Shown: one piece after another, positions 52,614 to 61,744 of the stretch
Position numbering within the stretch: position 1 is the first letter of the stretch
Layout of the letters: each line of letters begins with the position of its first letter
Assembly (NCBI GenBank): GCA_050246945.1
Contig: JBFWVC010000012.1
Span: 62,001-126,000, forward strand
Source: JAEUMD01 sp050246945
GTDB taxonomy: Bacteria; Pseudomonadota; Alphaproteobacteria; Rhizobiales; Hyphomicrobiaceae
Direction of reading: 5' to 3'
DNA length: 64,000 nucleotides
Made by a program: the position numbers and the translations under genes
The notes under the pieces: model-generated
What the model was told of the DNA's origin: nothing
Seen by the model: the letters and a program-made list of their open reading frames with translations, nothing else
The model's database searches: none

Positions 52614-55600
52614 ATGGCCGAGGATACGAAGGTGGCGAAGGGTAAGGCAGCCGCGAACACCGCTGCAGGCCGCGACTGGGGCAAGACACTCTACCTGCCG
52701 AAGACCGATTTTCCGATGAAGGCAGGCCTGCCTCAGATGGAGCCGCGCATGCTCGAGCGGTGGCAGAGGATAAGGCTTTACGAACGGCTGCGCGAACGCT
52801 CCAAGGGCAAGCCGAAATTCGTGCTCCACGACGGCCCACCGTACGCGAACGGCAACATCCATATCGGGCACGCGCTCAACAAGGTATTGAAGGACCTCGT
52901 CGTGAAGTCGCAGCAGATGCTCGGCCACGACAGCAACTACGTGCCGGGCTGGGACTGCCACGGCCTGCCCATCGAATGGAAGATCGAGGAGGAGTATCGC
53001 GCCAAGGGCCGCGACAAGCCGGACTTCTCCGATGCGAAAGGCATCAACGCGTTTCGTGACGAGTGCCGCAAGTTTGCTTCCAAGTGGCTTGATATCCAGC
53101 GCGAGGAGTTCAAACGGCTGGGCGTCGTCGGCGACTGGGACAAGCCCTACTCCACGATGGACTACCGCGCCGAGGCAACCATCGCCCGCGAGATCATGAA
53201 GTTCGCGCGCTCCGGCCAGCTCTACCGCGGCTCCAAACCCGTCATGTGGTCGGTCGTGGAGAAGACGGCGCTCGCGGAGGCCGAAGTCGAGTACCAGGAC
53301 TACCAGTCCGACATGATCTGGGTGAAGTTCAAGGTCATCCAGGATGTCCGTTGGGGCGACGAGCAGCAGCTGCGCCGCGCCGACCAGGCATGCCTGCGAT
53401 CGGAAATGGTCGGCGCTCACGTCATCATCTGGACGACCACGCCATGGACGATTCCTGGCAACCGCGCCATCTCGTTCTCGTCGCGTATCGCCTACGGTCT
53501 TTACGAGGTCACGGCCGCGCCGGAGGGCAATTGGGCAAAGGTGGGCGACAGGTTCATCCTGGCTGACAAACTCGTCGACGACGTCATGAAGGCCGCCAAG
53601 GTGGAAGCCTGCGAGCGTGTCGAGAGCGTCACCGCCGACGAGTTGAGAAATATGACGTGCGCCCACCCCCTGCACGAACTGGGATATACCTTCGACGTGC
53701 CGCTTCTTGATGGCGATCACGTTACAGACGACACTGGAACAGGCTTCGTTCATACCGCGCCGGGTCACGGCGCGGACGACTATAATATCTGGACCGCCAG
53801 CCAGAAGTCGCTGCGCGAGCGCGGCATCGACACGACGATCCCGTTCACGGTCGATGCGGATGGCGTCATGACGGCTGCCGCGCCGGGCTTCACCGGCAAG
53901 CGTGTCCTGAAGGAGAACGGAGACAGGGGCGACGCGAACGATGCCGTCATCAAGGCGCTGGCGGACGCTGGCAACATCATCGCGCGCGGCCGCCTGAAGC
54001 ACCAGTATCCGCACTCCTGGCGCTCGAAGAAGCCTGTCATCTTCCGCAACACGCCGCAGTGGTTCATTGCGATGGACAAGCCGCTTGGTGACGGCGGCAA
54101 CAAGACGCTGCGTCAGATCGCACTCGACGAGATCACGCGCGTCGACTGGGTCCCCGCCATCGGTCAGAACCGCATCACCGGCATGATCGAAAACCGGCCC
54201 GATTGGGTCGTCTCGCGCCAGCGCGCGTGGGGTGTGCCTATCGCCGTGTTCCGCAACACCCAGACGGACGAGGTGGTCCCCGGCCCGGGCTTCGCCGGGA
54301 ACGACGAGTTGATGAACCGCATCGAGACGGCGTTCCGCGACAAGGGCGCGGACGTCTGGTTCGAGGACGGTGCGAAGGAACGTTTCCTCGAGGGTCTCGT
54401 CGACGATCCCGACCAGTGGGAGCGCGTGCGCGACGTCCTCGACGTATGGTTCGATTCAGGTTCCACGCACGCCTTCGTGCTCGAGGATCCGCAGGCATTT
54501 CCCGGACTGGCCGGCATCAGGCGCCACAAGGACGGCGGTAAGGATGTCGTCATGTATCTGGAAGGCTCCGACCAGCATCGCGGCTGGTTCCATTCCTCGC
54601 TTCTGGAATCATGCGGAACGCGCGGGCATGCGCCCTATGACGCCGTTCTGACCCACGGCTTCGTGCTCGACGAGAAGGGGCAGAAGATGTCGAAGTCGCT
54701 GGGCAATGTGACGGCACCCCAGGACGTGATGGAGAAGTCCGGCGCCGACATCCTGCGCCTTTGGGTCGCTGCCTCCGACTACTCCGATGACTTGCGCATC
54801 GGTCCCGATATCCTGAAGAACTTCGTCGAGACCTATCGCAAGATGCGCAACACCATCCGCTGGATGCTGGGTGCGCTGGCGCACTATACCGAGGCCGACT
54901 TCGTCGAGGTGGCCGATATGCCGGAGCTGGAAAAGCTCATGCTGCATCGCCTCTCCGAAATCGGACCGGAAGTGCGCACCGCCTACGCGACCTACGACTA
55001 CGCCAAGGTTGTTTCGGTTCTCTCGCAATTCATGAATACGGAGCTGTCCGCGTTCTACTTCGATATCCGCAAGGACGCCCTCTATTGCGACGCGCCATCA
55101 AGCATTCGCCGCAAGGCTGCGCTGACCACAATCGATGAAATCCTCCGGGCGACGACGCTGTGGCTGGCGCCGATCCTGTCCTTCACGGCGGAGGAGGCTT
55201 GGCTCGCGCGCCACGCGGACAATGACGAGGAGAGCGTACATCTGCACGAGTTCCCGTTGATTCCGCGCCAGTGGCGCAACGAAGAGGTAGCTGCGCGCTG
55301 GGAGAAGGTGAAGAAGGTCCGCCGGGTGGTCACCGGTGCGCTGGAGATCGAGCGAGCCGCCAAGCGGATAGGTTCATCCCTTGAGGCCTCGCCGCGCGTT
55401 TACATCGCTGACGCCGCGCTGGCCCACGCCGTCGCAAGCGTCGATCTGGCCGAAGTGGCGATCACGTCCGCAATCGAGGTCGTGGACACGCCGCCGCCCG
55501 CCGATGCATTCACGCTGCCCGAGGTACAGGGCGTGGCCGTCGTGTCCCGCCGCGCCGAAGGCACGAAGTGTGCACGCTCCTGGCGCATAACGACCGACGT

Positions 55601-55688
55601 CGGTTCTGATCCCGCCTACCCCGACCTGTCGGCCCGTGACGCTGCCGCCATGCGAGAGATCGATGCCGCTGCGCCAAAAGCGGGGTGA
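52614..55688 (+). CDS. ileS: Isoleucyl-tRNA synthetase
   Basis: 1024 residues, class I synthetase that charges tRNA-Ile. HIGH motif at residues 83-86 (GNIHIGHALNK), the editing domain with TTTPWTIPGNRAI, WNIW-type DTGTGFVHTAPGHGADDY, SDQHRGWFHSS, and KMSKS at 691-695. The C-terminal zinc-binding region is degenerate: KCARSWRITTDVGSDPAYPDLSARDAA keeps only the first of four cysteines expected in the E. coli-type CxxC...CxxC site. The start ATG has GGGCGGA upstream. The stop lies just before the lspA start; ileS and lspA adjacency is common in bacteria. Confidence 0.97.
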   Translation: MAEDTKVAKGKAAANTAAGRDWGKTLYLPKTDFPMKAGLPQMEPRMLERWQRIRLYERLRERSKGKPKFVLHDGPPYANGNIHIGHALNKVLKDLVVKSQQMLGHDSNYVPGWDCHGLPIEWKIEEEYRAKGRDKPDFSDAKGINAFRDECRKFASKWLDIQREEFKRLGVVGDWDKPYSTMDYRAEATIAREIMKFARSGQLYRGSKPVMWSVVEKTALAEAEVEYQDYQSDMIWVKFKVIQDVRWGDEQQLRRADQACLRSEMVGAHVIIWTTTPWTIPGNRAISFSSRIAYGLYEVTAAPEGNWAKVGDRFILADKLVDDVMKAAKVEACERVESVTADELRNMTCAHPLHELGYTFDVPLLDGDHVTDDTGTGFVHTAPGHGADDYNIWTASQKSLRERGIDTTIPFTVDADGVMTAAAPGFTGKRVLKENGDRGDANDAVIKALADAGNIIARGRLKHQYPHSWRSKKPVIFRNTPQWFIAMDKPLGDGGNKTLRQIALDEITRVDWVPAIGQNRITGMIENRPDWVVSRQRAWGVPIAVFRNTQTDEVVPGPGFAGNDELMNRIETAFRDKGADVWFEDGAKERFLEGLVDDPDQWERVRDVLDVWFDSGSTHAFVLEDPQAFPGLAGIRRHKDGGKDVVMYLEGSDQHRGWFHSSLLESCGTRGHAPYDAVLTHGFVLDEKGQKMSKSLGNVTAPQDVMEKSGADILRLWVAASDYSDDLRIGPDILKNFVETYRKMRNTIRWMLGALAHYTEADFVEVADMPELEKLMLHRLSEIGPEVRTAYATYDYAKVVSVLSQFMNTELSAFYFDIRKDALYCDAPSSIRRKAALTTIDEILRATTLWLAPILSFTAEEAWLARHADNDEESVHLHEFPLIPRQWRNEEVAARWEKVKKVRRVVTGALEIERAAKRIGSSLEASPRVYIADAALAHAVASVDLAEVAITSAIEVVDTPPPADAFTLPEVQGVAVVSRRAEGTKCARSWRITTDVGSDPAYPDLSARDAAAMREIDAAAPKAG

Positions 55689-55696
55689 GACGGATC

Positions 55697-56248
55697 ATGT
55701 CGCCGCCAGAGACACTGCCGCCGCCTTCGACCTCCGCCGCCGGTTCGTTGCTGTGGGGACCATTTTCGCCCACTGGCCTGTGGGTCGCGATTGCGACGGC
55801 GCTGATCGATCAGGCCCACAAGTGGTGGATGATCATTGGTTACCAGATCAAGCTGGGTGAGCGCATCTATGTGACGCCGTTCATGGATTGGGTATTCGTG
55901 CTCAATCGCGGCATCAGCTACTCGCTTTTCAGCCTCGATACCCTGACCGGTCAGCTCATTCTGGCCGTCTTCGCCGTCATCGTGTCGGCAGGCATGTGGA
56001 TGTGGCTCGCCCGTGGCGGCACGTCCAGACTGATGGGAGCCAGTTTGGGCTTGGTCATGGGCGGCGCTATCGGCAATGCCATCGACCGGCTGACTCTGGG
56101 TGGTGTCGCCGACTTCTTCTCTTTGCACGCATTTGGGTATTACTGGTACGTCTTCAACATCGCAGATGTGGCCATCGTTGCCGGTGTTGCCGGGCTCCTG
56201 TATGACTCTCTGTTAACGAGTCGCAATGCCGCCGCAAATCAAGGCTAA
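55697..56248 (+). CDS. lspA: Lipoprotein signal peptidase (signal peptidase II)
   Basis: 183 residues from ATG 55697; a GTG at 55685 overlapping the ileS stop is also possible. Aspartic protease of the inner membrane that cleaves prolipoprotein signals. Four spans; catalytic motifs GAIGNAIDRLTLGGVADFF (first Asp) and YYWYVFNIADVAI (second Asp). LNRGISYSLF is the conserved NxGxxF-like segment, with Ile-Ser-Tyr in place of the usual Ala-Phe. It precedes a lipoprotein gene, its likely substrate. Confidence 0.94.
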   Translation: MSPPETLPPPSTSAAGSLLWGPFSPTGLWVAIATALIDQAHKWWMIIGYQIKLGERIYVTPFMDWVFVLNRGISYSLFSLDTLTGQLILAVFAVIVSAGMWMWLARGGTSRLMGASLGLVMGGAIGNAIDRLTLGGVADFFSLHAFGYYWYVFNIADVAIVAGVAGLLYDSLLTSRNAAANQG

Positions 56249-56309
56249 CGCCTGAAATTCGGCCATTTCGGCCGGCCACCACGGGGGTGGCACATCGGGG
56301 GTGAAGCAC

Positions 56310-56768
56310 ATGAAGGGTCTCTTCGGCCGTTCCAAGGTTCTGGCTGCCGCGTTGGTTGCCGGTTTCCTCGCAGCCGGTTGCGGCACCGACGATATCGAAC
56401 TCAACGGCAAGATTTTTGACGCCATGGGCGTCTCCGGATCGCAGAAATCCAAGGGCGATGATCCCAAGATGGCGGCGCGCACCGGCATTGTGGTTCCTCC
56501 CGATACCGGCTCGCTGCCCGAACCAGGTTCCGGCCGATCCGTTCAGTCGGAAGCCGATCTGGCATTCATCGACGATCCCGACCGCAAGAAGGTGATCGAC
56601 AAGGCCGAGCTGGAACGTCGTCAGGCCGCATACTGCAAGGAGCACTACGAGTTGCCCAAGGCGCGCGGCGATACCACCGTCGACGGCGTAACGGGGCCGG
56701 CCGGGCCATGCCGCGCCACCTTCTTGTCCTCCATGAAGAAGTGGAACGGACTGGAAAGCGAGCAGTAG
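56310..56768 (+). CDS. Lipoprotein of unknown function (about 152 aa)
   Basis: The N-terminus has a clear lipobox (LVAGFLAAGCGTDD). The mature part contains DIELNGKIFDAMGVSG, MAARTGIVVPPDTGSLPEPG, ADLAFIDDPDRKKVIDKAELERRQAAYC and CRATFLSSMKKW, with two cysteines. ATG 56310 or GTG 56301 may start it; GGGGGTG precedes both. Similar lipoproteins between lspA and M16 protease genes are seen in Hyphomicrobiales, so it may belong to the envelope assembly set. The 338-base gap after it (56769-57106) probably carries the M16 promoter. Confidence 0.75.
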   Translation: MKGLFGRSKVLAAALVAGFLAAGCGTDDIELNGKIFDAMGVSGSQKSKGDDPKMAARTGIVVPPDTGSLPEPGSGRSVQSEADLAFIDDPDRKKVIDKAELERRQAAYCKEHYELPKARGDTTVDGVTGPAGPCRATFLSSMKKWNGLESEQ

Positions 56769-57106
56769 TCGCCTGTAAACGCACCAGAATGCGGGACCCT
56801 GGTCATGCGGGGAGCCGAGAGCACCGGTTGTCAGCGGCGAGCGCGCGTTGACCTTGGCTGAGCTGCGGTCCGATAAGCGGTGCTGATCGACACATGAACG
56901 CCTTGTCATTTGACATCGAACGCCCAACCCCCGACATCTGATCTGCGCGATGCACAACTCATGTATCCGGTAAATTCGGTTCGTCCGCGTTTAAGATCCG
57001 CCGGTCTCGCTTCGCAGGCGCAAGACGAGCGCTCCAGCCTGAGCCGGCTTCAGTCCCGGAATGGCGCGGACACCCGACATGCCGGAGTTCGATGAGGATT
57101 GACCCA

Positions 57107-58516
57107 ATGCTTCACAACGGCCTCCGCCGCTTCTCGACCTTGGTGATTGCTCTGATGACATTTGCATTAGCATCCAAGTCGTTCGCCGCCGACGATGCCT
57201 CGCGGCTGTCGCACTTCAAGCTTGGCAATGGGATGGAAGTTCTGGTGATCCCCGATCACCGCGCCCCCGTCGTCACGCATATGGTGTTCTACCGCGTCGG
57301 TGCCGCTGACGAGCCGATCGGGAAATCGGGCATCGCCCACTTCCTTGAGCACCTGATGTTCAAGTCCACTGACAAGATCCCGTCGGGCGAACTCTCCAAG
57401 ATCGTTGCAAGGCTGGGTGGCCAGGACAACGCGTTCACGACCCAGGACGCCACGGCCTATTTCCAGCGTGTCGCGAAGGAGCAGCTGCCTCGCATGATGG
57501 AACTCGAGGCGGATCGCATGGTCAACCTGCGACTAACCGACAAGGAGGTCTCGACCGAGCGCGACGTGATCCTGGAGGAGCGCCGTTCGCGCATTGATAA
57601 CAACCCTTCGGCGTTGTTTGGTGAGCAGATGGATTCGGTGCTCTACCAGAACCACCCCTATCGCATCCCGGTCATCGGGTGGGAGCACGAGATGGCTCAG
57701 CTTTCGCGCCAGGATGCTCTCAATTTCTACAAGCACTACTATGCGCCCAACAACGCGATCCTCGTCGTTGCAGGCGACGTCACGGCTGATGAGGTGAAGA
57801 CCCTGGCCGAGCAGACATACGGCAAGCTGCCGCCCGTCGACGGCATCACCAACAACAGGTTCCGGCCCAAGGAGCCGCCGGCCCGCGGGCCGCGCCGCTT
57901 GACGCTCGAGGATCCTCGCGCCGGTCAGCCCTCCATCCATCGCTACTACGTCGTGCCGAGCTATCGCACCGCCGAGAACGGCGACGCGGAAGCGCTTGAC
58001 GTGCTCGTCAAGCTTCTGGCGGATGGCTCCACCAGCCGCTTCTACAAGAAGGCCGTTGTGGAGGAGCGCATCGCTTCGTCAGCAAATGGTTACTACGACA
58101 GCAGCGGCCTCGACAGCGGCAAGATTGCCTTCTATGCGGTTGCGCAGGACAAGGCCGAGTTACCCAAGATCGAAACCCTGCTCGATCGACTGATCGCCGA
58201 CATCACCGAGAACGGCGTCAGCGAAGCCGAGCTGAAGCGCGCCAAATCCGCCTACATCGCAGACTACATCTACGACAGCGACAACCAGGCAACGCTTGCT
58301 CGCCGTTACGGCTGGGGGTTGGCTACGGGGTTGACCATCGAGGACATGCAGTCGTGGCCCGATCGCATCCGCAAGGTGACGTCCGAGGACGTCAAGCGCG
58401 TTGCCGCGAAGTATCTCGACCCGCGCGCTTCGGTCACGGGAACGCTGCTGCCCAAGGAGCGCGCGACCGCGTCCGACGGCAAGTCTCCTGCAGTCCCGCC
58501 GAAGTCGCGCTCGTGA
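57107..58516 (+). CDS. M16 family zinc metallopeptidase (catalytic subunit), periplasmic
   Basis: 469 residues from ATG 57107 (AGGA 8 bases upstream; ATG 57092 also open). Signal peptide about 1-28 (ending SFAAD). The inverted zinc motif HFLEH at 78-82 is intact, with the downstream Glu in ERDVILEERRSRIDNNP. FYRVGAADEPIGKSGIAHFLEHLMFKST is the pitrilysin signature; the C-terminal lobe has GLDSGKIAFYAVAQDKAE and YDSDNQATLARRYG. With the next gene it forms a typical active/inactive bacterial M16 heterodimer. Confidence 0.93.
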   Translation: MLHNGLRRFSTLVIALMTFALASKSFAADDASRLSHFKLGNGMEVLVIPDHRAPVVTHMVFYRVGAADEPIGKSGIAHFLEHLMFKSTDKIPSGELSKIVARLGGQDNAFTTQDATAYFQRVAKEQLPRMMELEADRMVNLRLTDKEVSTERDVILEERRSRIDNNPSALFGEQMDSVLYQNHPYRIPVIGWEHEMAQLSRQDALNFYKHYYAPNNAILVVAGDVTADEVKTLAEQTYGKLPPVDGITNNRFRPKEPPARGPRRLTLEDPRAGQPSIHRYYVVPSYRTAENGDAEALDVLVKLLADGSTSRFYKKAVVEERIASSANGYYDSSGLDSGKIAFYAVAQDKAELPKIETLLDRLIADITENGVSEAELKRAKSAYIADYIYDSDNQATLARRYGWGLATGLTIEDMQSWPDRIRKVTSEDVKRVAAKYLDPRASVTGTLLPKERATASDGKSPAVPPKSRS

Positions 58517-58575
58517 CGAGGTCCCCTCCCATTGTCTCGCATTGAAAGTAACGTGAGCCACGCGAAGGTGAACAG

Positions 58576-59985
58576 ATGCTCCCTGTCCAATCGGTTCCTC
58601 GCAGGACCGCGCTCGGTGCGCACATGCGTCCGCGCATCGACGTCGCGGTTTCCTTCCTCATGCTGCTCCTGGCGCTCGGCGTCGTCCTCTCGCGTCCGGC
58701 CCACGCCATGAAGATCCAGCAGGTCAAAAGCCCAGGCGGCATCGAGGCTTGGCTCGTCGAGGAGCACTCCGTACCTCTCGTTGCCATGCGCTTTGGTTTC
58801 CGTGGCGGCAGCTCTCAGGACCCCGAGAGCAAGGTTGGCGTCGCCAACTTCCTGTCCGCCATGCTCGACGAGGGCGCCGGTGATCTCACCTCCAATGAGT
58901 TTCAGGAGCGCCAGGAGGAGCTTGCCATGCGCATGAGCTACTCCGATGCGCGCGATGCGTTCTATGGCAATTTCGAGACGCTGACGGAAAACCGCGCCGA
59001 GTCGGTCAAGCTCCTGCGCCTGGCCTTGACCAAGCCGCGCTTCGACGCCGACGCGGTTGAGCGCATCAGGAAGCAGTTGCTCGCCAGTCTGGTCTACGCA
59101 GCGCGCGATCCCGACAAGGTGGCGTCCAAGACCTGGTTCGCAAGCGCGTTTCCCGGCCACCCCTACGGCCGTTCCGCGAGTGGAACAGAGGAAAGCATCG
59201 GTGCGATCACATCTAAGGATTTGGAAGCGTTCCGCAAACGCAACTTCGCACGCGACAATCTCAAGATCGCTGTCGTAGGCGACATCGATGCAGCGATGCT
59301 TGGGCAAATGCTCGACGAGATATTCGGCGACCTGCCTGCCAAGGCCGACTTGACCGACGTGCCGCAGACTGCACCAGTAGCCGGCGGGCTCGAGAAGGTC
59401 GTTGAGATGGCCGTCCCGCAGTCGGTCGCCGTGTTTGGCCTGCCCTCGATCAAGCGCAAGGACCCCGACTTCATGACCGCCTTCGTTCTCAATCATATCC
59501 TGGGCGGCGGTGGGTTTTCCTCTCAGCTCATGGAGGAGGTGCGAGAGAAGCGCGGCCTAGCCTATTCGGTCTATTCCTACCTGATGCCGGAGGATCATGC
59601 CGCCGTGATGCTCGGTTCGGTGGCGACCAAGAACGAGGCGATCGCCGAATCCCTCGGCGTCATCCGCGACGTGCTGAAGCGCATGGCGACCATCGGCCCC
59701 ACCGAGACCGAGCTGGATAACGCCAAGAAATATCTCGTCGGCTCCTATGCCCTCCGATTCGATACCAGTAGCAAGATCGCCAGCCAGCTCCTCGGGCTCC
59801 AGATGGAAGGCTTCGGACCGGACTATGTCGAAAACCGGAACGCCATGATCGAGGCGGTCTCGCTGGCCGATATAAAGCGTGTCGCGGCCAAGCTGCTCGA
59901 TCCGAGCCAGCTTATTGTCACTGTTGTTGGCAAGCCCGAAAAAATAACGACCGAGGGCCCGGCCGTCGTACAGGGCGGCGGCTGA
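58576..59985 (+). CDS. M16 family peptidase-like partner lacking the zinc motif
   Basis: 469 residues. Signal segment about 24-44 (FLMLLLALGVVLSRPAHAM). At the site of HxxEH it has NFLSAMLDEG, so zinc cannot bind. In the C-terminal lobe it keeps the substrate-binding motif GGGGFSSQLMEEVREKRGLAYSVYSYLMPED (Arg/Tyr pair), which its partner lacks in that form. This complementary pattern is what M16B heterodimers show. It begins 59 bases after the active subunit. GAAGGTG precedes the ATG. Confidence 0.92.
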   Translation: MLPVQSVPRRTALGAHMRPRIDVAVSFLMLLLALGVVLSRPAHAMKIQQVKSPGGIEAWLVEEHSVPLVAMRFGFRGGSSQDPESKVGVANFLSAMLDEGAGDLTSNEFQERQEELAMRMSYSDARDAFYGNFETLTENRAESVKLLRLALTKPRFDADAVERIRKQLLASLVYAARDPDKVASKTWFASAFPGHPYGRSASGTEESIGAITSKDLEAFRKRNFARDNLKIAVVGDIDAAMLGQMLDEIFGDLPAKADLTDVPQTAPVAGGLEKVVEMAVPQSVAVFGLPSIKRKDPDFMTAFVLNHILGGGGFSSQLMEEVREKRGLAYSVYSYLMPEDHAAVMLGSVATKNEAIAESLGVIRDVLKRMATIGPTETELDNAKKYLVGSYALRFDTSSKIASQLLGLQMEGFGPDYVENRNAMIEAVSLADIKRVAAKLLDPSQLIVTVVGKPEKITTEGPAVVQGGG

Positions 59986-60013
59986 GCCCGCGCCCTCTGT
60001 CCACAATCACATG

Positions 60014-60037
60014 CACCCGCGGTTCCGGTCGCGGGTG
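60014..60037 (+). terminator. Hairpin after the M16 operon
   Basis: CACCCGCG (60014-60021) pairs perfectly with CGCGGGTG (60030-60037) across GTTCCGGT. The tail TTGACGTTTG is only weakly T-rich. It lies 29 bases after the M16 stop and probably ends that transcript. Confidence 0.6.
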
Positions 60038-60246
60038 TTGACGTTTGTGTGCTCCGAGTTGGCATTCGCCCACAAAGCCGCTAGAGCCTGTCCCTGGAAG
60101 TGGCTGTCGGCCGCGACGCCGTCGAGGGGAAAAGTCGGACTGCAAATCAATTTCTTGGTGTAGCCCATAGTGCGTCTGTAATTCGATCTGGCGCGACGGC
60201 CGGATCTGGGGATGATCCGCAAAGTCATGCAGCAGGTGGATTTTTG

Positions 60247-61626
60247 ATGCCGCGAAACGACGAGCAGCGAACGGTGCACAACGCCGAGGCGTCCACACCT
60301 GCCTACCGCCAGTTGCTGGACGGCGTGATGGCAGGCGCGATCGGCCGCTATGGGCTGTCCGAGCGCCTGCTGTGGCAATATCTGCGCCGCGCCGTCGATC
60401 CTTTGACGATCCTGAAGAACAACTACGAGACCGGGCGCTTGCCCCTGCTCACCATCCCCGAGGAGACCGCGGACATCGACGAGGCGGAGGCCGCACTTGC
60501 ACGCCTGTCCAAGGGCGCGCGTCTTATCGTCTTTTTCGGCACCGGCGGCTCCGGGCTTGGTGGCCAGACGCTCGCCCAGTTTGCGGGGTGGAACATTCCC
60601 GGCGGTGGCGATGCATATCAGCGCCAGCGGCCGCGCACGCGCTTCTTCGACAATCTCGACGGCGCCACGTTGAGCGGAGCCCTCTCCGATCTTGATTTTG
60701 CAAGGACGCGCTTCGTCGTGACATCGAAATCGGGTGGTACGACCGAAACGCTGGCCCAGGCCATCGCGACCATTCAGGCCGTTCGCAAGGCCGGGCTGGC
60801 CGACAGGATTCCCGACCTCTTCCTCGGCATCACCGAACCAGCGAAAAAAGGCAGGAAGAACGGTCTGCGCGATCTGTTCGAGAGCTTGTCGATTCCCATG
60901 CTGGAGCACCATACCGGAATCGGCGGGCGCTTCTCCTGCCTGACCAACGTTGGGCTGATGCCGGCGATGGCGCGCGGACTGGATGCGCGCGCGATTCGCG
61001 CCGGCGCCCGTGAAGTGATCGAGGCGATGATGGCCGCCAAGGAGCCCAAGCACTTCGCACCCGCGCTGGGCGCCGCCGTCGCACTTGCCCTCACGAACGA
61101 GAAGGGCATCCGCAATGTCGTCATGATGCCCTATGCTGATCGGCTGGGACGCATGGCCCATTGGTTCGTCCAGCTATGGGCCGAGAGCCTTGGCAAATCG
61201 GGACATGGTACCAGCGCCATTGCATGCCTTGGCCCGCTCGATCAGCACAGTCAGTTGCAGCTCTTCATGGACGGCCCGCGCGAGCACTACATCACGGTCG
61301 TGCGCACAGGAACCAGCGGCACAGGACCGAAGCTGGACGCCAAGCTGGCCGGCATCGCGGGGGCAGGCTTCATGGCAGGCCGTCACGTCGGTGACGTTGT
61401 CGCCGCACAAGCACACGCCATTACGCAAGCGTTGGCCGAGGCGCGCCGGCCGGTTCGCACCTTCGAATTGGAGACGTTGAGCGAACGTTCCATCGGTGCG
61501 CTGCTTATGCATCTCATGATCGAGACGATTCTCGTCGGCCGTATGATGGGTATTGATCCATTTGACCAGCCCGCCGTCGAGCTGGCCAAAGTGCTGACGC
61601 GCCGACACCTTGGCGGCAAGGAATAG
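60247..61626 (+). CDS. pgi: Glucose-6-phosphate isomerase
   Basis: 459 residues from ATG 60247 (AGGTGGA 6 bases upstream; the longer frame to 60100 has no support). Interconverts glucose-6-phosphate and fructose-6-phosphate. SIS-domain signatures FFGTGGSGLGGQTLAQFAGWN and VVTSKSGGTTETLAQA, GGRFSCLTNVGLMPA, and GLGKSGHGTSAIACLGPLDQHSQLQLFMDGPREHY-type C-terminal block (written in parts). It is the shorter bacterial type, about 90 residues less than the E. coli enzyme. No neighbouring glycolytic genes are in the window. Confidence 0.92.
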   Translation: MPRNDEQRTVHNAEASTPAYRQLLDGVMAGAIGRYGLSERLLWQYLRRAVDPLTILKNNYETGRLPLLTIPEETADIDEAEAALARLSKGARLIVFFGTGGSGLGGQTLAQFAGWNIPGGGDAYQRQRPRTRFFDNLDGATLSGALSDLDFARTRFVVTSKSGGTTETLAQAIATIQAVRKAGLADRIPDLFLGITEPAKKGRKNGLRDLFESLSIPMLEHHTGIGGRFSCLTNVGLMPAMARGLDARAIRAGAREVIEAMMAAKEPKHFAPALGAAVALALTNEKGIRNVVMMPYADRLGRMAHWFVQLWAESLGKSGHGTSAIACLGPLDQHSQLQLFMDGPREHYITVVRTGTSGTGPKLDAKLAGIAGAGFMAGRHVGDVVAAQAHAITQALAEARRPVRTFELETLSERSIGALLMHLMIETILVGRMMGIDPFDQPAVELAKVLTRRHLGGKE

Positions 61627-61744
61627 CTCGGTGACCTAGGGGCCGGACCAATGGGGCGCAGCGCTCCGCGTGGCCGACTGCGAGTAGACTGAGTGCAGTA
61701 TGTGACCGAGTCGGAGACTTCAAACGAGCCGGAGGGATGCGCTG

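Noticed and set aside
56769..57106. Possible promoter TTGACC with CGATAA box 17 bases downstream near 56849
   Set aside because: The -10 box matches poorly and I cannot choose it over other sites.
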